Of a stretch of DNA of 64,000 nt, positions 1 to 11,753 are shown piece after piece (position 1 is the stretch's first letter; each line of letters opens with the position of its first letter). Made by a program: the position numbers and the translations under genes. The stretch covers positions 1,612,001 to 1,676,000 of the forward strand of contig JAGMUV010000004.1 in NCBI GenBank assembly GCA_020744425.1, given 5' to 3'. Below the pieces are notes generated by a model. That model was not told where the DNA came from. It did no database searches and was given only the letters and a program-made list of their open reading frames with translations. This DNA is from Dactylonectria macrodidyma. Its lineage: Eukaryota; Ascomycota; Sordariomycetes; Hypocreales; Nectriaceae.

Positions 1-1207
1 CATGTCGGTGTCTGTATGGCTAAACCCACGTGTTGTCTTTGCGGCCGGAGCCCCTTTAGCCTCCATGACGTGCATTTCCACAGTAGTAGTGACCGTTGGC
101 CAAGCCTTCGACCTGGGGCGATCTGGTCCTCCGTCTTGTGTTTTATTCGCCAATGTTGTATCGCCAACTCGGGTTCCTCGGGATCTCGTGCCGGTATGGG
201 TATTGGTATTGTAATCGGACCCGTGAGAATGTCCTGATTGCTTAGCGATCTTGGCGATGAGACTGGCCATGGACATTTCGATGTTGAGTTTGACAATGTA
301 AGCGAGCGGGTGAAACTGCATGTATCTGATACGGCAGACGCCACGGTTAGAATCTTCCAAGAAGCAGGATTGGCGGGTACATACACAAAAGTGTTCTTCA
401 AGCTCATCATGGATACAATGAGAACATCCATGCTCAGCGAGAAGACGATGATGAACATATTGAACCTCACCAGATTGTCATATTTGCTGAGTCCCAATTC
501 CACCAGATTTGATCGGACGATGCGGATGAAGAGAAAGTTGAGGCAAGCATCGACGAGGAGATAGATGACCTTTTCACAACGATCCCAGATCTCGTTGATG
601 TGTATATACTTCTCAGAAATTTGTAGGCGGGCGGGAATCCAGATGCAGTAGACGGAAATGTTGATGGCAGTGATGAAAGCTGCGACGCCATATTTGATTC
701 GCCAGACCAAAACTCGGTCGTGCATAAGGATTGCACATCGATTGACAATAATTTGCAGCAGGAACTGAACTTGAAGGGCCCATAAAGTAACTTGAACGGA
801 AAAGCGACGTTAGTTTGAGAACATCTCTGGATAAAACCGAGACATGTGGGTTAATAGACGTACGGATGCAAAAGTAGAAGGCGAAACTGCATGCGAGGTT
901 AGAAAGACACACCAGATGGATGTATTCAACGAGGCACTTACCTAGGCTTGACGACGCCCAAAAGGTACATGAAGCAAATGATGCCAAACCCAAGACAAAC
1001 AGCAATCTCGCCCCAGATCATCCAGATGTATGGGTTGCGTAGCAGAGCAAAACCGCGCCGACGATAGGCACTGTTGGTCTGCTGGATGGCTGACCATGTC
1101 GTCAGCCAGCCGATGCCCAGGGTGAAGCCCCAGGCAAGAGACGCAATGATCAAATCATATGTCGTCACCTCCTCCAGCACAAAGTTGTCGGAAAGCAAGG
1201 TGATCAT
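1..1207 (-). CDS. Multi-pass integral membrane protein, uncharacterised fungal family (partial)
   Basis: Function is unknown; it is probably a plasma- or endomembrane protein. Proposed exons on the minus strand are 1207-942, 886-864, 790-385 and 325 to beyond base 1. The joins use GTAAGT, GTACGT and GTATGT donors and keep one frame for about 340 residues. At least six hydrophobic segments are visible, for example residues 15-37, 61-86 and the stretch around VRFNMFIIVFSLSMDVLIV. A hydrophilic tail follows a helix containing LNIEMSMASLIAKIA. The arrangement resembles the fungal seven-helix 'integral membrane protein' families related to PTH11/rhodopsin-like proteins, but I cannot assign a ligand. 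The ATG at 1207 opens directly into the first helix region, so an upstream exon is not needed. The C-terminus lies outside the window. The second exon is only 23 nt, which automatic gene finders may miss. Confidence 0.72.
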
Positions 1208-1938
1208 GCTGGAATGGCCAGCGGGGGTATCACAAACACTGAAAGGAATGCGGGCAAGTTGGCGCTGCGTACGGACATGGAACCTGGAACAAGAAACAAA
1301 AAACCAAAGAACAGGCCGTGATATAATAAGGAAGAACTAGATCTCGGGGAGTCAGGGGTGATGAGAAGCCTGGTTTTTTTCGTCTTGCACGTATCAAGTA
1401 CTACACATCTAACTGACGCATTAGCTGAACGGTCGGACCCTCTTGGCCCGAATCTCGCATCGACGTGCTCCGCAGATACTCTGCTTGCAAAAATCCTCGA
1501 ACTACCGAATGGTTGGTCTCTCATTCGTCTCCCCTTGTCCAAATCTGTAGCGCGAGCACAGGTAAAGTCTAATATCATCCACTAGACGGCGACGGATCGT
1601 TCCCGCAGATGTGTTAGCTGCTTTGCTCAGAGCCTAAACGAGCCGGTTAGATGAGAGCCGAACGCTTTGGTATCAGTGCCTTTGGACTCCTAGTTCTCTG
1701 TTACCATTACTAAGTGTTACGTAGTACCGCCGCTACTAATTAGTACGAAGTACCACTCCTATGAAGCAGACATGTGGCTTTTGTTCTTCAGACCATCTTC
1801 AAACCTTCCTCAAGCCTCCCTTAAGCCACCCTTTGGGGGCTTAAGCCTCTTTCCACCCCTCCTTAGGCCACTCCATGTGGTTGACTCGCGTGGTTCAAAC
1901 ACTAATGCTCTGCTACTGTGATGCCTGCCGCCTCGTCC

Positions 1939-2018
1939 GTTGTGTGTGTGTGTGCGCCATTATGTGTGTGTCAGTCCCTATATTGTGTGTGTGTCAGTCC
2001 CTATTGTGTGTGTGTCAC
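1939..2018. repeat. GT-rich minisatellite
   Basis: Three imperfect copies of a unit of about 20-22 bp are read here. Each copy is a (TG)n run followed by TCAGTCCCTAT or a near variant, and a plain TG run precedes them. No gene overlaps it. Confidence 0.75.
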
Positions 2019-2150
2019 TCGAGTTTGCCCCTTGTCGCAGTAGAACAAATACGCGAAGTAGCGCGTCCCCACATCCCGGAAACTCCAAATGGACAAGCCT
2101 GTGTATCGATAGGGAGTAGTCGGCAGGCAAGCATTAGACTGGGAAGCCCT

Positions 2151-2534
2151 ACTATGGTTGCAGGCATAAGTAAGGCCCCCCCACAGCGGATCTGGACCCG
2201 CTTTAATGTGTTGTAACAGTGTGAGCTCGATATTCATACTACTGGAAGAAAGGTATCTGGCTGTACTCCGTACAGTGTTCTTATTAGCTCAGAAAAATGA
2301 AACCTACTTTAAGCCACTACTTTATGTGCATCTCATTAGTTGCTATTGCTGAAGTTGAAAAAAGTAAAATTAGGATTGGCTAGAAATTACGTGTAATATG
2401 GGAGCAAGGAACGTTGGTGACTACTAGACATTGGAAAGGCCTCGGTCGTAGCTAGTTGACACTGTCGAGGTAGGGAAAAGTGGGGTCAGTTATGCTGTTG
2501 GGGGGGGGCCCTTACTTATGCCTGCAACCATACT
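2151..2534. repeat. Inverted-repeat-bounded segment, possible MITE or solo element
   Basis: The sequence at 2151-2182 (ACTATGGTTGCAGGCATAAG, then TAAGG and a C run) reappears in reverse complement at 2501-2534, with about one mismatch plus a length change in the C/G run. The interval between the arms is about 320 bp and non-coding. The arms are long enough to be terminal inverted repeats of a small non-autonomous element. I could not find a convincing target-site duplication, so the element's exact ends and nature are uncertain. Confidence 0.55.
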
Positions 2535-3107
2535 AATTTGGTCACCTGGGAGTGCTAGCCAGTGAATGGATGGGATCTGCAAAGCGCTCATTTCACAGCC
2601 TAGGGCAGTACAGGGCTGGGGGTTCAGCTTACGACGTGCTTGGAGTACCGCGTTGGTCGTTATGCTTGGGTACTCTTTTGTGCCCGAAGAGATCTTCATT
2701 CACTAACTCGAAGCATAAAGTTCACCGAGGAACGGGTTTCATCGCGGGGGGGCACCAAGGGCACCTAATCTGGCGGCGCCCAAATTACGTAGCATGGAAT
2801 TTGCCACTTGTCAGCTTTGTTTTGGCTTGATCATGGCTGACGATGGCTTGCGTCTCTCCATGTGGTGGTGCACACATTTCTATTCCTGAATCCTTCTGTC
2901 GCTTGGACGTTCTGATGACCCTTGGACCCTTGATTTTGTCGTCGTGACGCAATTACCCACTGACGTGCTGCATATCCGCAGACCTGATGATAGATCTCTG
3001 GATCGTAGGTTGGGAAGATATGACAGATCATTGTCGAACCCGATGAACGCAGCAATGCGGGTCTCATGGTCCCCCGTCTTTCAAGGCCAAACCTGGTTGC
3101 GGGTAAT

Positions 3108-3165
3108 AGACCAGGTCGCTGACCAGGCTGCTGACAGACCAGACTGCAGACCAAGCTGTAGATCC
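3108..3165. repeat. Imperfect short tandem repeats
   Basis: Five degenerate copies of a roughly 12-bp unit (GACCAGGCTGCT and variants such as GACCAAGCTGTA) lie in a row. This is probably decayed satellite-like sequence; no function is implied. Confidence 0.45.
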
Positions 3166-4378
3166 ATTGATCGCCGGGACTCCAAATCTGTTGATCTGTC
3201 TCGGGATCTACCGATACTGCAATCTGTCGAAACTTGGAATTTCTGGCCACCCGGGTTAGCATCCGCAGCCCGACAGCCTAGCCCAGGGGGTTTAATACGA
3301 GGCTTGCGAAGCGTCGAGGCCCAAAACCGCACGGTCCCTTGGCTCTAACACGATGCTCCTGGATCTAGACCCTTTCGGTGAGGACTTTGCGCACCCATCT
3401 CGAGTCGGACGAAGCACTCACCGTCGAAAAGAGGGTATCACGGGCCTAGATCAAGGTCCGGTCAAGCCTCAAGGTGACCGAACCTGGTTAATACATGCAT
3501 TTGCGACTAAAATAGCGAGACCGCTGGACGGCTTGGCCCACGACGATCCCCAGCCATAGCACAGCGGCTTCTGCGCATGCATCCTTGGCATCTTCCACGG
3601 CTAGAACCTTTCCGAGCACAACTTGAGACCTTATTCATGACGGAAATCCGTCGGTAGAATCGCGGTGATTGTGCATTGAGGTCCTAGCCGTTTTGCGAGC
3701 CACCATCTCCAACACCAGGTGTACAGTAGCGGCGTTGCCGGACCTGTGCCACTCTCGAGCTGACATCTTCCCTGCATTCTGCTGCATAGACAAACCTCCG
3801 AACTCTTGGATCATCGCTGAGACTAGGCAAGGGGATTCATGTCCCCCAGAAGACAAAGCGAGATAAGTTGCGTTGCAGCAAGGGAGTCTCGATCGCGTTG
3901 ATTTGACATGAACATGTGGGACCGGTACCCGTACCTCACTAGCCTGAACATGGCACGAACGTCCGAAATATGACATGAAAGCCTGGTAACTGGGCCCAAA
4001 AAGCGGTTTGGGGTAGTCAACCCCGGCACTGAGAGCCGAGCCGCCGTCTTGCTTACCATTTTGCCATCTATAAATTGCTTGGTATCTATTAGACGCTGTG
4101 GCTGACAGGTGGTGGTTTTAACCACATCAAGCGGTCAGTCCGACGCCTCATCGCAGGCTCCCACTTTACAGATAGCCACTGTATTCGGAACACACGCCAA
4201 CCGCCCCTGACTCGGAGATACTAGCCGAGAGAAGTAGCGAAAAAGAATATCTATTCGACCATGACTCGAATTTGGGTATCAAAATGAGAGAGCCGAGGTT
4301 GAATCTCCCAGCGCAAGTACTAATTGACATGTATTCGTTAAAAGAAAACAGGGTTTTTTTACTAATGATACCCTGGAT

Positions 4379-5746
4379 CTACCAACGCTCTCTAACGGAC
4401 CCATCAGTTGCCCCTGTTGCCCGAGACGAAGAATTAGACTCGATGTACATCTGCTTGTTGATTTGTCCCGCTTTGACAGGTACAATGTTTTCTTGGCTAC
4501 CACCCTCCGAGGCAGTCCGGTCATCTAGTCGATAACTAGGCCCAGTGGCTCGACTTGAGCTTTGGCCAAACGTATTAATCGCGAAGCCGTGAGGTCCGGA
4601 GCGACCGCCTGAGCTGATGTCGCTGAAGCATGGAACTCGTTTTAGTAGCGGACGCAAAGCCGTCAGCGGGGCAGCGAAAATGCTCAAGCCAATCTCGATG
4701 ATAGAACTGGCGAATGGTTTGTCAGTACGGAGGGCATGGGGGCATGCGCTCAATAGTTGACATACTAAATTGTTGCTTCAAGCGTGGTTTGAATGAGGTC
4801 TGCAGTTGCAAGACCCCCTTGCTTGACATCTGTGCCACTTCGATAACGTACTTAAGCCAGATGATGGTAGCGATCGAGCTTCTAGAACGATGTTGGCCGT
4901 TTGTAATCAAGGAAATTCTGGGATAGCCTTATCGACTTGCACTGCGCCCAGTCCGAGCAACAGAAGGATGGAGATTTTGAGTTTGAGGCGTAATTGGGTT
5001 TCACCCAACATATGGATCGGCAAAAGCTGAGCAAGTTGTCAGCAATTGGCACGTGTTAAGACCGGCACAGATATCCCGTACAGCATAGAACTAGCTCGTG
5101 GTCATATCCATAACTAACAAAGCAATACTAGTATTTCCAATGACGGTTGTTGAGAGGCATGTGCTAGTGCCAACGCCCCAAGCCACCGACAGTGGACGGC
5201 ATTGCAGGGCAAAGATCAAAGCCACAACCAATGTCCATATACAAACGACGACCATCGACGCTACTAGAGTGAAGCGCACTACTCGCATGTCGGATTTATC
5301 GGCTAGTCGGAAGAGGACAAGTCCTACACCCAGCTTCGAGATGCCTGTGGCAAGGATGTATACTATCTGGGCGACGGTGAAGAACTGTGCGTGAAAGATG
5401 TTAGCGCAAATCTCCGCAACGAAGAGAATTGCCTCAAAAGTAAGTAAACCGACCATGGCAGCCTTGACGAGATCAAAACCATCTTCTATTGTCGATGCTC
5501 CGATACCATAGTCGATAGCTTGAAGCTCCATGACGCAGAATATCGTAAACCCGATCTGCTTACTTTTTGACCTGCCCTTGTTGAAGCCCGTATTCGATAT
5601 GTACTCGCAAGGGAATCTGCCATTGTGACATCATCATAGCCAACTGCTTTCTTGATGCCGCGAGCCCAGAATCTCAGGCAGACGGCTACGCCGTCCACCA
5701 CGAGAAACGTGATTACGGTTGGATAGTAGCTGTCCCCCGCCGTCAT
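4379..5746 (-). pseudogene. PTH11-like/rhodopsin-domain membrane protein gene, apparently frameshifted
   Basis: On the minus strand an ATG at 5746 opens a first helix and the typical motif RFWARGIKKAVGYDD. A later block (about 5555-5091) carries several membrane helices, including FHAQFFTVAQIVYILATGIS and KLGVGLVLFRLADKSD. Further down, LKISILLLLGLGAV, SSIATIIWLKY, DLIQTTLEATI and SIIEIGLSIFAAPLTALRPL match the order of conserved segments in PTH11-like proteins, ending at a stop at 4379. These segments do not join cleanly. Between WLKYVIEVAQMSSKG and GLATADLIQTT the frame changes within a run of five G near 4823-4827. A further phase conflict lies before SSIATIIW. Either one or two base deletions disabled the gene, or the assembly has errors. 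Such proteins are thought to act as GPCR-like sensors. Family call fairly sure; pseudogene status uncertain. Confidence 0.6.
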
Positions 5747-6751
5747 GATTTCGCATGAGCAACGAGATTTCGAGAGGATAAGTCAGCGACACCAATGATC
5801 TGCAATCAAGTCGGGATTTTCGTTTTCGATCCACAGCAAATGGACGTCTGTGTAATTCGATACGACGATGACGGCTCATCTTTCGTCGGCATACCCCGTC
5901 TATTCCCCGAATCCACGTTTAGCAAAGCTACCTCAGCTACTCATGAGGGATCAAGGATGAACATGGCTTTTCAATCGCCTTGTAACTTTTTAAACGGCAC
6001 CCTTTCGCTAATACATACTCCCTAACTGCCGTAAACGAAGCCGCAGCAGCGGAACCGCAGCATGGCTAGGTGCGTCGTATGAGTGTTGTGTTGCTGGAGT
6101 AGTATTTGCTGCTCTAGTGTCCTGCCTAGTGGTGTCACATCACGACGACATCGAACCATTGCAGTCCAGCTCCTAGGCCCTAAGGAACCCACAGCTGGGA
6201 TATTGTGCAACCTTGCCATTTACCCAACACCAGGATGTAATTTATATCGTCAAACACTTTATGGCCATCTCCAGCTGCCAAGAGCATCTCACAGCAGCTT
6301 GACTTCCTTAAACGGGATAGATCGCTGCGGAAGAGGCGTTTCGGGAGGTTGAGACAAGGATAATGTCTGATTGTTCCCCGAATAGGACGGCGAACCCCTT
6401 ATAGCAGGGTTGAAGGACCGCAAGCAACGAGTAAGGATGGAATACCTGGACGCGACAAGGAAGAGACACCGCATTTCCCGCTCATAATACAGGGACTCCA
6501 GATACCAAACACCCGATGAACGGGACTCGCCGGCTTACTTCCTCGGCAACATGTCGCATGCGTAAGTGGGCTTCAGGGATGTCACGTCCATGAGCAGCAA
6601 TGCATGTCCTGATTGGGTACTAAACGGGATAGATGAGGACAAACACAGACAGAAAGGAGTAAAGTAAGATATATAAGAGCAAGTGAGTTAAATTGACCTG
6701 AAGAGCTTTAGAAAATCATGCATCCCTTGAGCGAGCTGTCGATTAGTTAAC
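5747..6751. other. Intergenic, promoter side of the kinase-like gene
   Basis: Nothing coding is supported. The only feature recognised is a TATA-like box close to the downstream gene. Confidence 0.55.
6670..6677 (+). promoter_or_regulatory. TATA-like box
   Basis: TATATAAG lies 82 bp before the ATG at 6752, a usual distance for a fungal core promoter. Confidence 0.45.
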
Positions 6752-7831
6752 ATGTCCATTCCCGAGACCCAACCACTTCCTACGGAACCAGAGCAGGTCA
6801 CACCCACGTGGCTCGCCTGTGTACTTGAGCTTGGCGTGAGGTCAATCGAGCTCACAAATAGTGTCCTAAACGCAACCGCGAGCAAGTTGTTTGTCACCAT
6901 CACGTATGAAGATGACAACGCTGAGACAGCTCGCCCGACACACGTCTGCCTCAAGGGCGGCTTCAACCCTGCCATGCTTGCGGTAGAAGGGTACAGGGAC
7001 ATATTGATTACCATGTACACGCGCGAGGTCAACTTCTTCAACCTCGTGGCGCCGAAGCTCACTAACATGTCTCTCCCCAAGGTGTGGTGGTCTGGGGCGG
7101 ACAGCCAACAGGGGATTCTGGTCATGGATGACCTAAACCACAACGGCTTCACGTTTGGAAACCCGGTCGAGGATTGGCCTCTTGACAGAGTCATTACTGG
7201 TGTTGAACAGCTTGCTGCTCTGCACGCTGGAACCTGGGGCATGTCCATGGCCGAGCACCCGTGGCTTACTCCCGCGTACGAGCATGTAATGATTGGTCTG
7301 ACGATGATGTGGGATGACCAAGTTCTCGGTGCCGATCGCCCACCATTCCCCGATATTATCAAGAACCGAGAGCGCACGGTAGCAGCTATGAAGAAGCACT
7401 ACCTCACCAAGAACCCCAAGTTCATTTGCCTCTTGCATGGAGATCCGCACACTGGCAATACATACATCGACCAAGCCGGCAACCCTCGCTTCCTCGACTG
7501 GCAAACTCTACACATCGGCTCCGCCTTCCACGACTTTGCCTACTTCGTCGTCGGTGCCTTGTCCATCGAGAACAGGAGAGCCCACGAGGTGTCCATCCTC
7601 GGCCATTACCTTGAGGCACTGGCCAACTTCGGCGGGCCGCCATTTACCACGCGGGATGAGGATGTTGTCAAGGAGTATCACAAGTCTGCCATGGCTGGTC
7701 TGGGTTGGGTTCTGACGCCATACGATATGCAGACCAAGGAGCGGGTTATTGCGATGTGCGAGCGGTACTCTGCTGCCATCGTGGATCACAAGGCGATTGA
7801 GCTTGTCGAGTCGCTGCCAGATCCCGAGTAG
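6752..7831 (+). CDS. CHK/APH-fold small-molecule kinase (ecdysteroid-kinase-like)
   Basis: A single-exon protein of 359 residues with the aminoglycoside-phosphotransferase/CHK kinase fold. The class transfers phosphate from ATP to a hydroxyl on a small molecule, here of unknown identity. A nucleotide-binding lysine in VCLKGG (about K68) and a helix glutamate in REVNFF (E92) are visible. The hinge-like VMDDL lies around 124-128, the catalytic loop HGDPHTGN at 229-236 has Asp231 as likely base, and the metal-binding FLDWQ has Asp249. All key residues are present, so it should be active. The start is the first ATG, 82 bp after a TATA-like box. It converges on the HET-domain gene with only about 150 bp between stops. 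Fungal homologues are often annotated as DUF1679 or ecdysteroid-kinase-like; substrate cannot be guessed. Confidence 0.85.
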   Translation: MSIPETQPLPTEPEQVTPTWLACVLELGVRSIELTNSVLNATASKLFVTITYEDDNAETARPTHVCLKGGFNPAMLAVEGYRDILITMYTREVNFFNLVAPKLTNMSLPKVWWSGADSQQGILVMDDLNHNGFTFGNPVEDWPLDRVITGVEQLAALHAGTWGMSMAEHPWLTPAYEHVMIGLTMMWDDQVLGADRPPFPDIIKNRERTVAAMKKHYLTKNPKFICLLHGDPHTGNTYIDQAGNPRFLDWQTLHIGSAFHDFAYFVVGALSIENRRAHEVSILGHYLEALANFGGPPFTTRDEDVVKEYHKSAMAGLGWVLTPYDMQTKERVIAMCERYSAAIVDHKAIELVESLPDPE

Positions 7832-7984
7832 AGAGGATTGGACGAGGGGCAGGGTGTTGTCGCGGAATGCAACATTATAAGACAAGGCTGGCATAAAAAC
7901 TCTAGAATAAACTTGTTGGATAAAACTTTAGACTGTTGTGTTCAAGAGTGCCATTTAGTGACGTTCTTTTCTTCACCACGGATC

Positions 7985-10118
7985 CTAAACTAATCTCACT
8001 CGTGTTGTCTCTGCCCGAACAGCCTTCCGGGAGCTCTTCTCAAGTAGACCTAGGCGCCTCATACTTGTGTATGGACCCTGCTGCTCTTTCACTGGAGCCA
8101 GAACTAGCCAAAAGTTCTTATAGCTGTAGCGGGGTATCGATGATAGTGTCTGGTTAGGAAGTTCGGGATACCGTCCCCCACCGAGATGGAGACAAAACAC
8201 CGTGGCTTCTAAAGAAGTTTTACCCACCATCGTATCTTTAGAAACCCTCTTTATGGTAGCAAATGTGCCCTGATTCGTAGAGACCACCCCGTCTGGTAGG
8301 AGCACCGTGTCTGGGTGGAACATAAACTCGTTCGATTTTGTCCCTCTGATCTTGTTCAGCGACTTGGATGCCCATGTGTCCAACTTCTCATGGATTTGGA
8401 TTTGATAGTTGAAGCTCCGAAGCACGTCTACACAAGATAGATCCGCAATGAAGACAGGAGCTTCAACCACGATTGACGCATTCTCCTGCGTTTGTCCATA
8501 GGGATTACCTCCAGCTGGGTGACAATCAGCGTCGATTAGCTTTATTGCTGAAAGCTTGTCACTGTCTACACACGCCTCCAGGGCGAAGTGAACCTGTCCC
8601 GTGACTGATCCCCAAGACCAACTGGGAATTTCACTAGAGTCCTTTGGCGTCAGCGGCATCGTATTTTCGAAGCCCCATGACGCCTTCCAAACCATGTCAG
8701 AAAAAAGCCAGTGTTCCCAGACGCCTGCCAAATATCTGCCAGGAATTGACTTGCTAAAGTGAGCTGCGACACTGCTGATGGCAGGCAATCGATCGCTTTC
8801 GTAAGTGAGCTCTCGCTTGGAATACTCCATCACCAGGACCTTCCAGTAGTACTCGAGGTCATCGCCGGCTCTCGCAAAACGGTACGCAAGTCCAACGGCG
8901 CACTGGAGCGTCGCCCCATTTTCAAAAGCCTGCTGTGATCGACATTCCCATATTATCTCAGTCTTTGTAAAATGTGCGATACGCGTGGACAAGACGTTCT
9001 CTTGCCATGTCCAAGCTCGCGAGGACAGGGGAGAGTTTGCGACCAGGGGGATTCCGGCATAATCCGGGACCCTTCGTGCTATTATCTGCGAGACTGCCCC
9101 ATCAGAACTGGTAAATTCAAAGACGGAGAGCAATTCTTTGCGGATTTCATCCCGTGGGACCAGAAACGGTTCTGAAACTTCATTTGCCAACGAAGCTGAG
9201 ATTGTAAGCACTGCATGCCGATAATATTCTCCCATTTTGGGCGCTTCAGCTTCCCAGTCTTGTTTCTCAGGTTAGAACGCATCTCAAAATGTTTCTTATC
9301 GCAGCAACCTACCTTCTTTGTTTCCTTGGATAATACAAAGAGCATCGATCCAGAGATATGGTACACCCAGTCGCCGTGTCAAGGTGATGGCATCCTGTAG
9401 CAGCTTGGGGAACGACTCCAAGTCTATACCGTTCATCATGTTGCCAATGTTGATGTCAGTGGTTCGCAATGTTTGCTCCGGCGGTCCCCATCGGTAAGAC
9501 AGCGCGCAGTACTCCCCGAACTGACCAGCCGAATCTCGTAACGTGACCTTATCTCCACGGACATCCAAGACTCGCCTCGGTAAAGGCTTGCTATCGAGCT
9601 GTTCGCATGCTTTATGACTCTCGTCACAAGAAGACAAACACTCATCTAAATGAGCTTTCAAGAACTGAAAGCTTTCATCGGATCCAAGATGATTGAGCTT
9701 TTCCCCGGGTCCGCCTAGGCTCGGCCACGAAGAAATAGTTGTTCCTGGCCTATTAGTGTCGCATCGGAAATAAGCGGTGTACTTTAGGGGTCTAACCTTG
9801 AGGCTTGTATAGCAAGTACCAAGAGGAGAAGTGATCATTGAGCGTGTCCTTGAACTTGATGACAATTGGTCGGTCCCAGTTGCACTCAATGACGAGGCCG
9901 CTGGTGTTGCTGCTGATGTTATAGCGCTTATAGACTAGGTGTAGTAGTTGACAGTATGGACATTGCGTGGACGATCTCTTTAGCTGGGACAATACAATCT
10001 CAATAGAGAGGCATTTTTTGGGATCAATAGGTGACAGATTCTGACAATGAGGACAGACCGTATCAGGCGAAGATGCGAAGAGTTTATTGGGAAACTGGGA
10101 AAGCACCTTCGATGCCAT
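7985..10118 (-). CDS. HET-domain (heterokaryon incompatibility) protein
   Basis: Proposed exons are 10118-9797, 9744-9313 and 9258-7985, giving about 675 residues. The joins rebuild the HET core: YCALSYRWG, LEDAITLTRRLGVPYLWIDA-like sequence, CIIQGNKEDWEAEAPKMGEYY and a following VLTISA. The N-terminal 110 residues hold two CxxC pairs (CPHC, CPYC) that could bind zinc. HET proteins trigger growth arrest or cell death after non-self recognition between fused hyphae; which partner this one detects is unknown. A start five codons further upstream would need TTG, so the ATG at 10118 is preferred. The second acceptor (GGCCAG) was chosen over a nearer AG because only it keeps the frame. The C-terminal third is unique, as is normal for this fast-evolving family. 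Confidence 0.88.
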
Positions 10119-10835
10119 AATTGCTTTGCCCAAAGTCGAGTGCGTGGTTCTACCAAACTGGACAGGCTGACTCGATGTCGAATTGACTGTAAGGTACTTC
10201 TGCCAACGCGATGCTTACTAACTCCCTTGAATAAGATTTACGTCATGCGACGTGATGTTGCCTGCTTCCCCGCACCCCAATAGCACCAATATTGGACAAC
10301 AGATGCCTTACGTCCCCCCAGTGTTCTCACACTACTCGTTCGGATTTCTCTCGAAGGAAAAAAAACCACAGGACAGTCTTTGATCTTCTTACCACGCAGC
10401 AGCCGGTTCAGGAATACGACAACTTCTCTGTAGGAAAGAGTTGTGTTCTGCACCTTTCGGACGGGGAACCTTAGCTGACAATCACCAGAGACGCAACCGA
10501 CCGATGGAGCTCGCAACCAAGACGTCTTGCGTGCCAAATATCTTGAACCCAACCGCATTGGAAAACGGCGGAGGCATTACCACCAAAGCGCCTGAGATGC
10601 CACGATATGGAGATATCATTACTGTCAACTCTCCTTCCGCTTGTTATACAGTTGACCCTGTCCTCCTAAGGGTTACGCCTTCTAATGAAACCGTCAGCTA
10701 GCTCTTACTTTGGTATTAGTATCAAGCTAAAGCGCAATCAGATTTCATCGATGGTCTCATCCTTATTGAATAGCTAGCAAATAGTCTCCAGTAATCATTC
10801 AGTAGCGTTGTCTAATGTTACAAAGACGCTTCTAT
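10119..10835. other. Intergenic region
   Basis: This lies between the HET gene's promoter and the 3' end of the hydrolase gene. No gene, RNA or repeat is recognised. Confidence 0.5.
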
Positions 10836-11753
10836 CTACATGAATTGTTTCAGACTCTCGACCACCTTCGAGTATGCCATTTCTGTTTCTTTAGCCTTGA
10901 AGAGACTGGGTTTGATGGCCTTATCAAATCCGTGCGCGGCACCTTCCACTTTCACGACTTCGATGTCACGGCCAGCCCGTTCCAGCTTCTGTCCAAAAGC
11001 CTCTGCTTCAGGAGCCAGGATGTCTCCAGAGCAAACGAAGAGGATAGTATGCGCGGGAAAGGATGACGCCTCGGCGTACATTGGGGAGGCTCTGGGCGAC
11101 TTGCGATCCTCGAGCCGGGGAATGTAGCTGTCGGTGAAAATGTGCTGAAAGCGGACGGGTAGCGGAGAGATAGGCTCCGGGACCGCCTTCTCCTCGGGAG
11201 CAATGGTGAAATCGACACCAGGGTAAAATGAATACACAGCGTTGATGTTGAGGTTTTTGAACTCGCGTCTTAGTTCGGAGGACGCAATGAGTGCCAGGTT
11301 CGCGCCCGAGCTGAATCCAGACAGAGCAATCCGGTTGAGGTCGAAAAGACGCGGCTGGCTCTCGACCCATCGCAGTGTGTCTTGGGCATCTTCAACAGCT
11401 CCAGGGAAGGGATGCTCGGGTCCTTTGCGATAATCTGCATCCAGTACGAGAACATTGCCCTCTCGGGCTATCCTCTCGCAGAAAGCATGGTCCATGCCAA
11501 GATTCGGCAGAATATATCCGCCCCCATGCCAGTTGATGACAAGTCCTCGCGGCTCGTCCTCGCTGTAGTTCGGAGGGTAGTAGACCCAGGCGTCGATGAA
11601 GCGTCCGAGGTCGTGAGACGGAATACGAACCTTTTTGCGGTTGCACGCTGCAGAGGGTAGGAAATGACGACGCGTGCCAAGGTAGTTGAGAAAGCGAATC
11701 AATGAAACGATAATCTTCAGTCTCACATACTGCAAAACGCCGTGAGAAGACAT
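10836..11753 (-). CDS. Alpha/beta hydrolase fold-3 (hormone-sensitive-lipase type) esterase
   Basis: An intronless 305-residue enzyme. The oxyanion-hole motif HGGGY is at 76-80 and the nucleophile elbow GFSSG at 146-150 (Ser148). An acidic residue lies in CSGD (Asp244) and a histidine in AAHGFD (His274), so the catalytic triad is complete. This HSL-type family hydrolyses carboxylic esters of small or medium acyl chains or of secondary metabolites. The N-terminal hydrophobic stretch (residues about 10-27) could anchor it to a membrane. Length fits the family's usual 300-350 residues. It is transcribed in the same direction as the flavin oxidase at 12396-13891, about 640 bp away; a shared pathway is possible but unproven. 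Confidence 0.88.
   Translation of the reverse strand: MSSHGVLQYVRLKIIVSLIRFLNYLGTRRHFLPSAACNRKKVRIPSHDLGRFIDAWVYYPPNYSEDEPRGLVINWHGGGYILPNLGMDHAFCERIAREGNVLVLDADYRKGPEHPFPGAVEDAQDTLRWVESQPRLFDLNRIALSGFSSGANLALIASSELRREFKNLNINAVYSFYPGVDFTIAPEEKAVPEPISPLPVRFQHIFTDSYIPRLEDRKSPRASPMYAEASSFPAHTILFVCSGDILAPEAEAFGQKLERAGRDIEVVKVEGAAHGFDKAIKPSLFKAKETEMAYSKVVESLKQFM

Larger units (their letters stand above)
1208..4378. other. Gene-poor intergenic region with repeats
   Basis: No coding region with family-like features is visible on either strand; the short open frames lack motifs and splice continuity. The stretch holds a GT-rich minisatellite (1939-2018), a 30-bp inverted repeat pair (2151-2182 and 2501-2534) and imperfect GACCAG-type repeats (3108-3165). 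A few long G or C runs occur around 2176-2182 and 2500-2510. Confidence 0.6.

Noticed and set aside
1204..1578. Minus-strand frame of 124 codons upstream of the membrane protein
   Set aside because: Composition is low-complexity and motif-free; more likely promoter DNA of the 1-1207 gene.
10119..10133. Upstream extension of the HET protein by five codons
   Set aside because: It would start with TTG; the ATG at 10118 is the first usable start.
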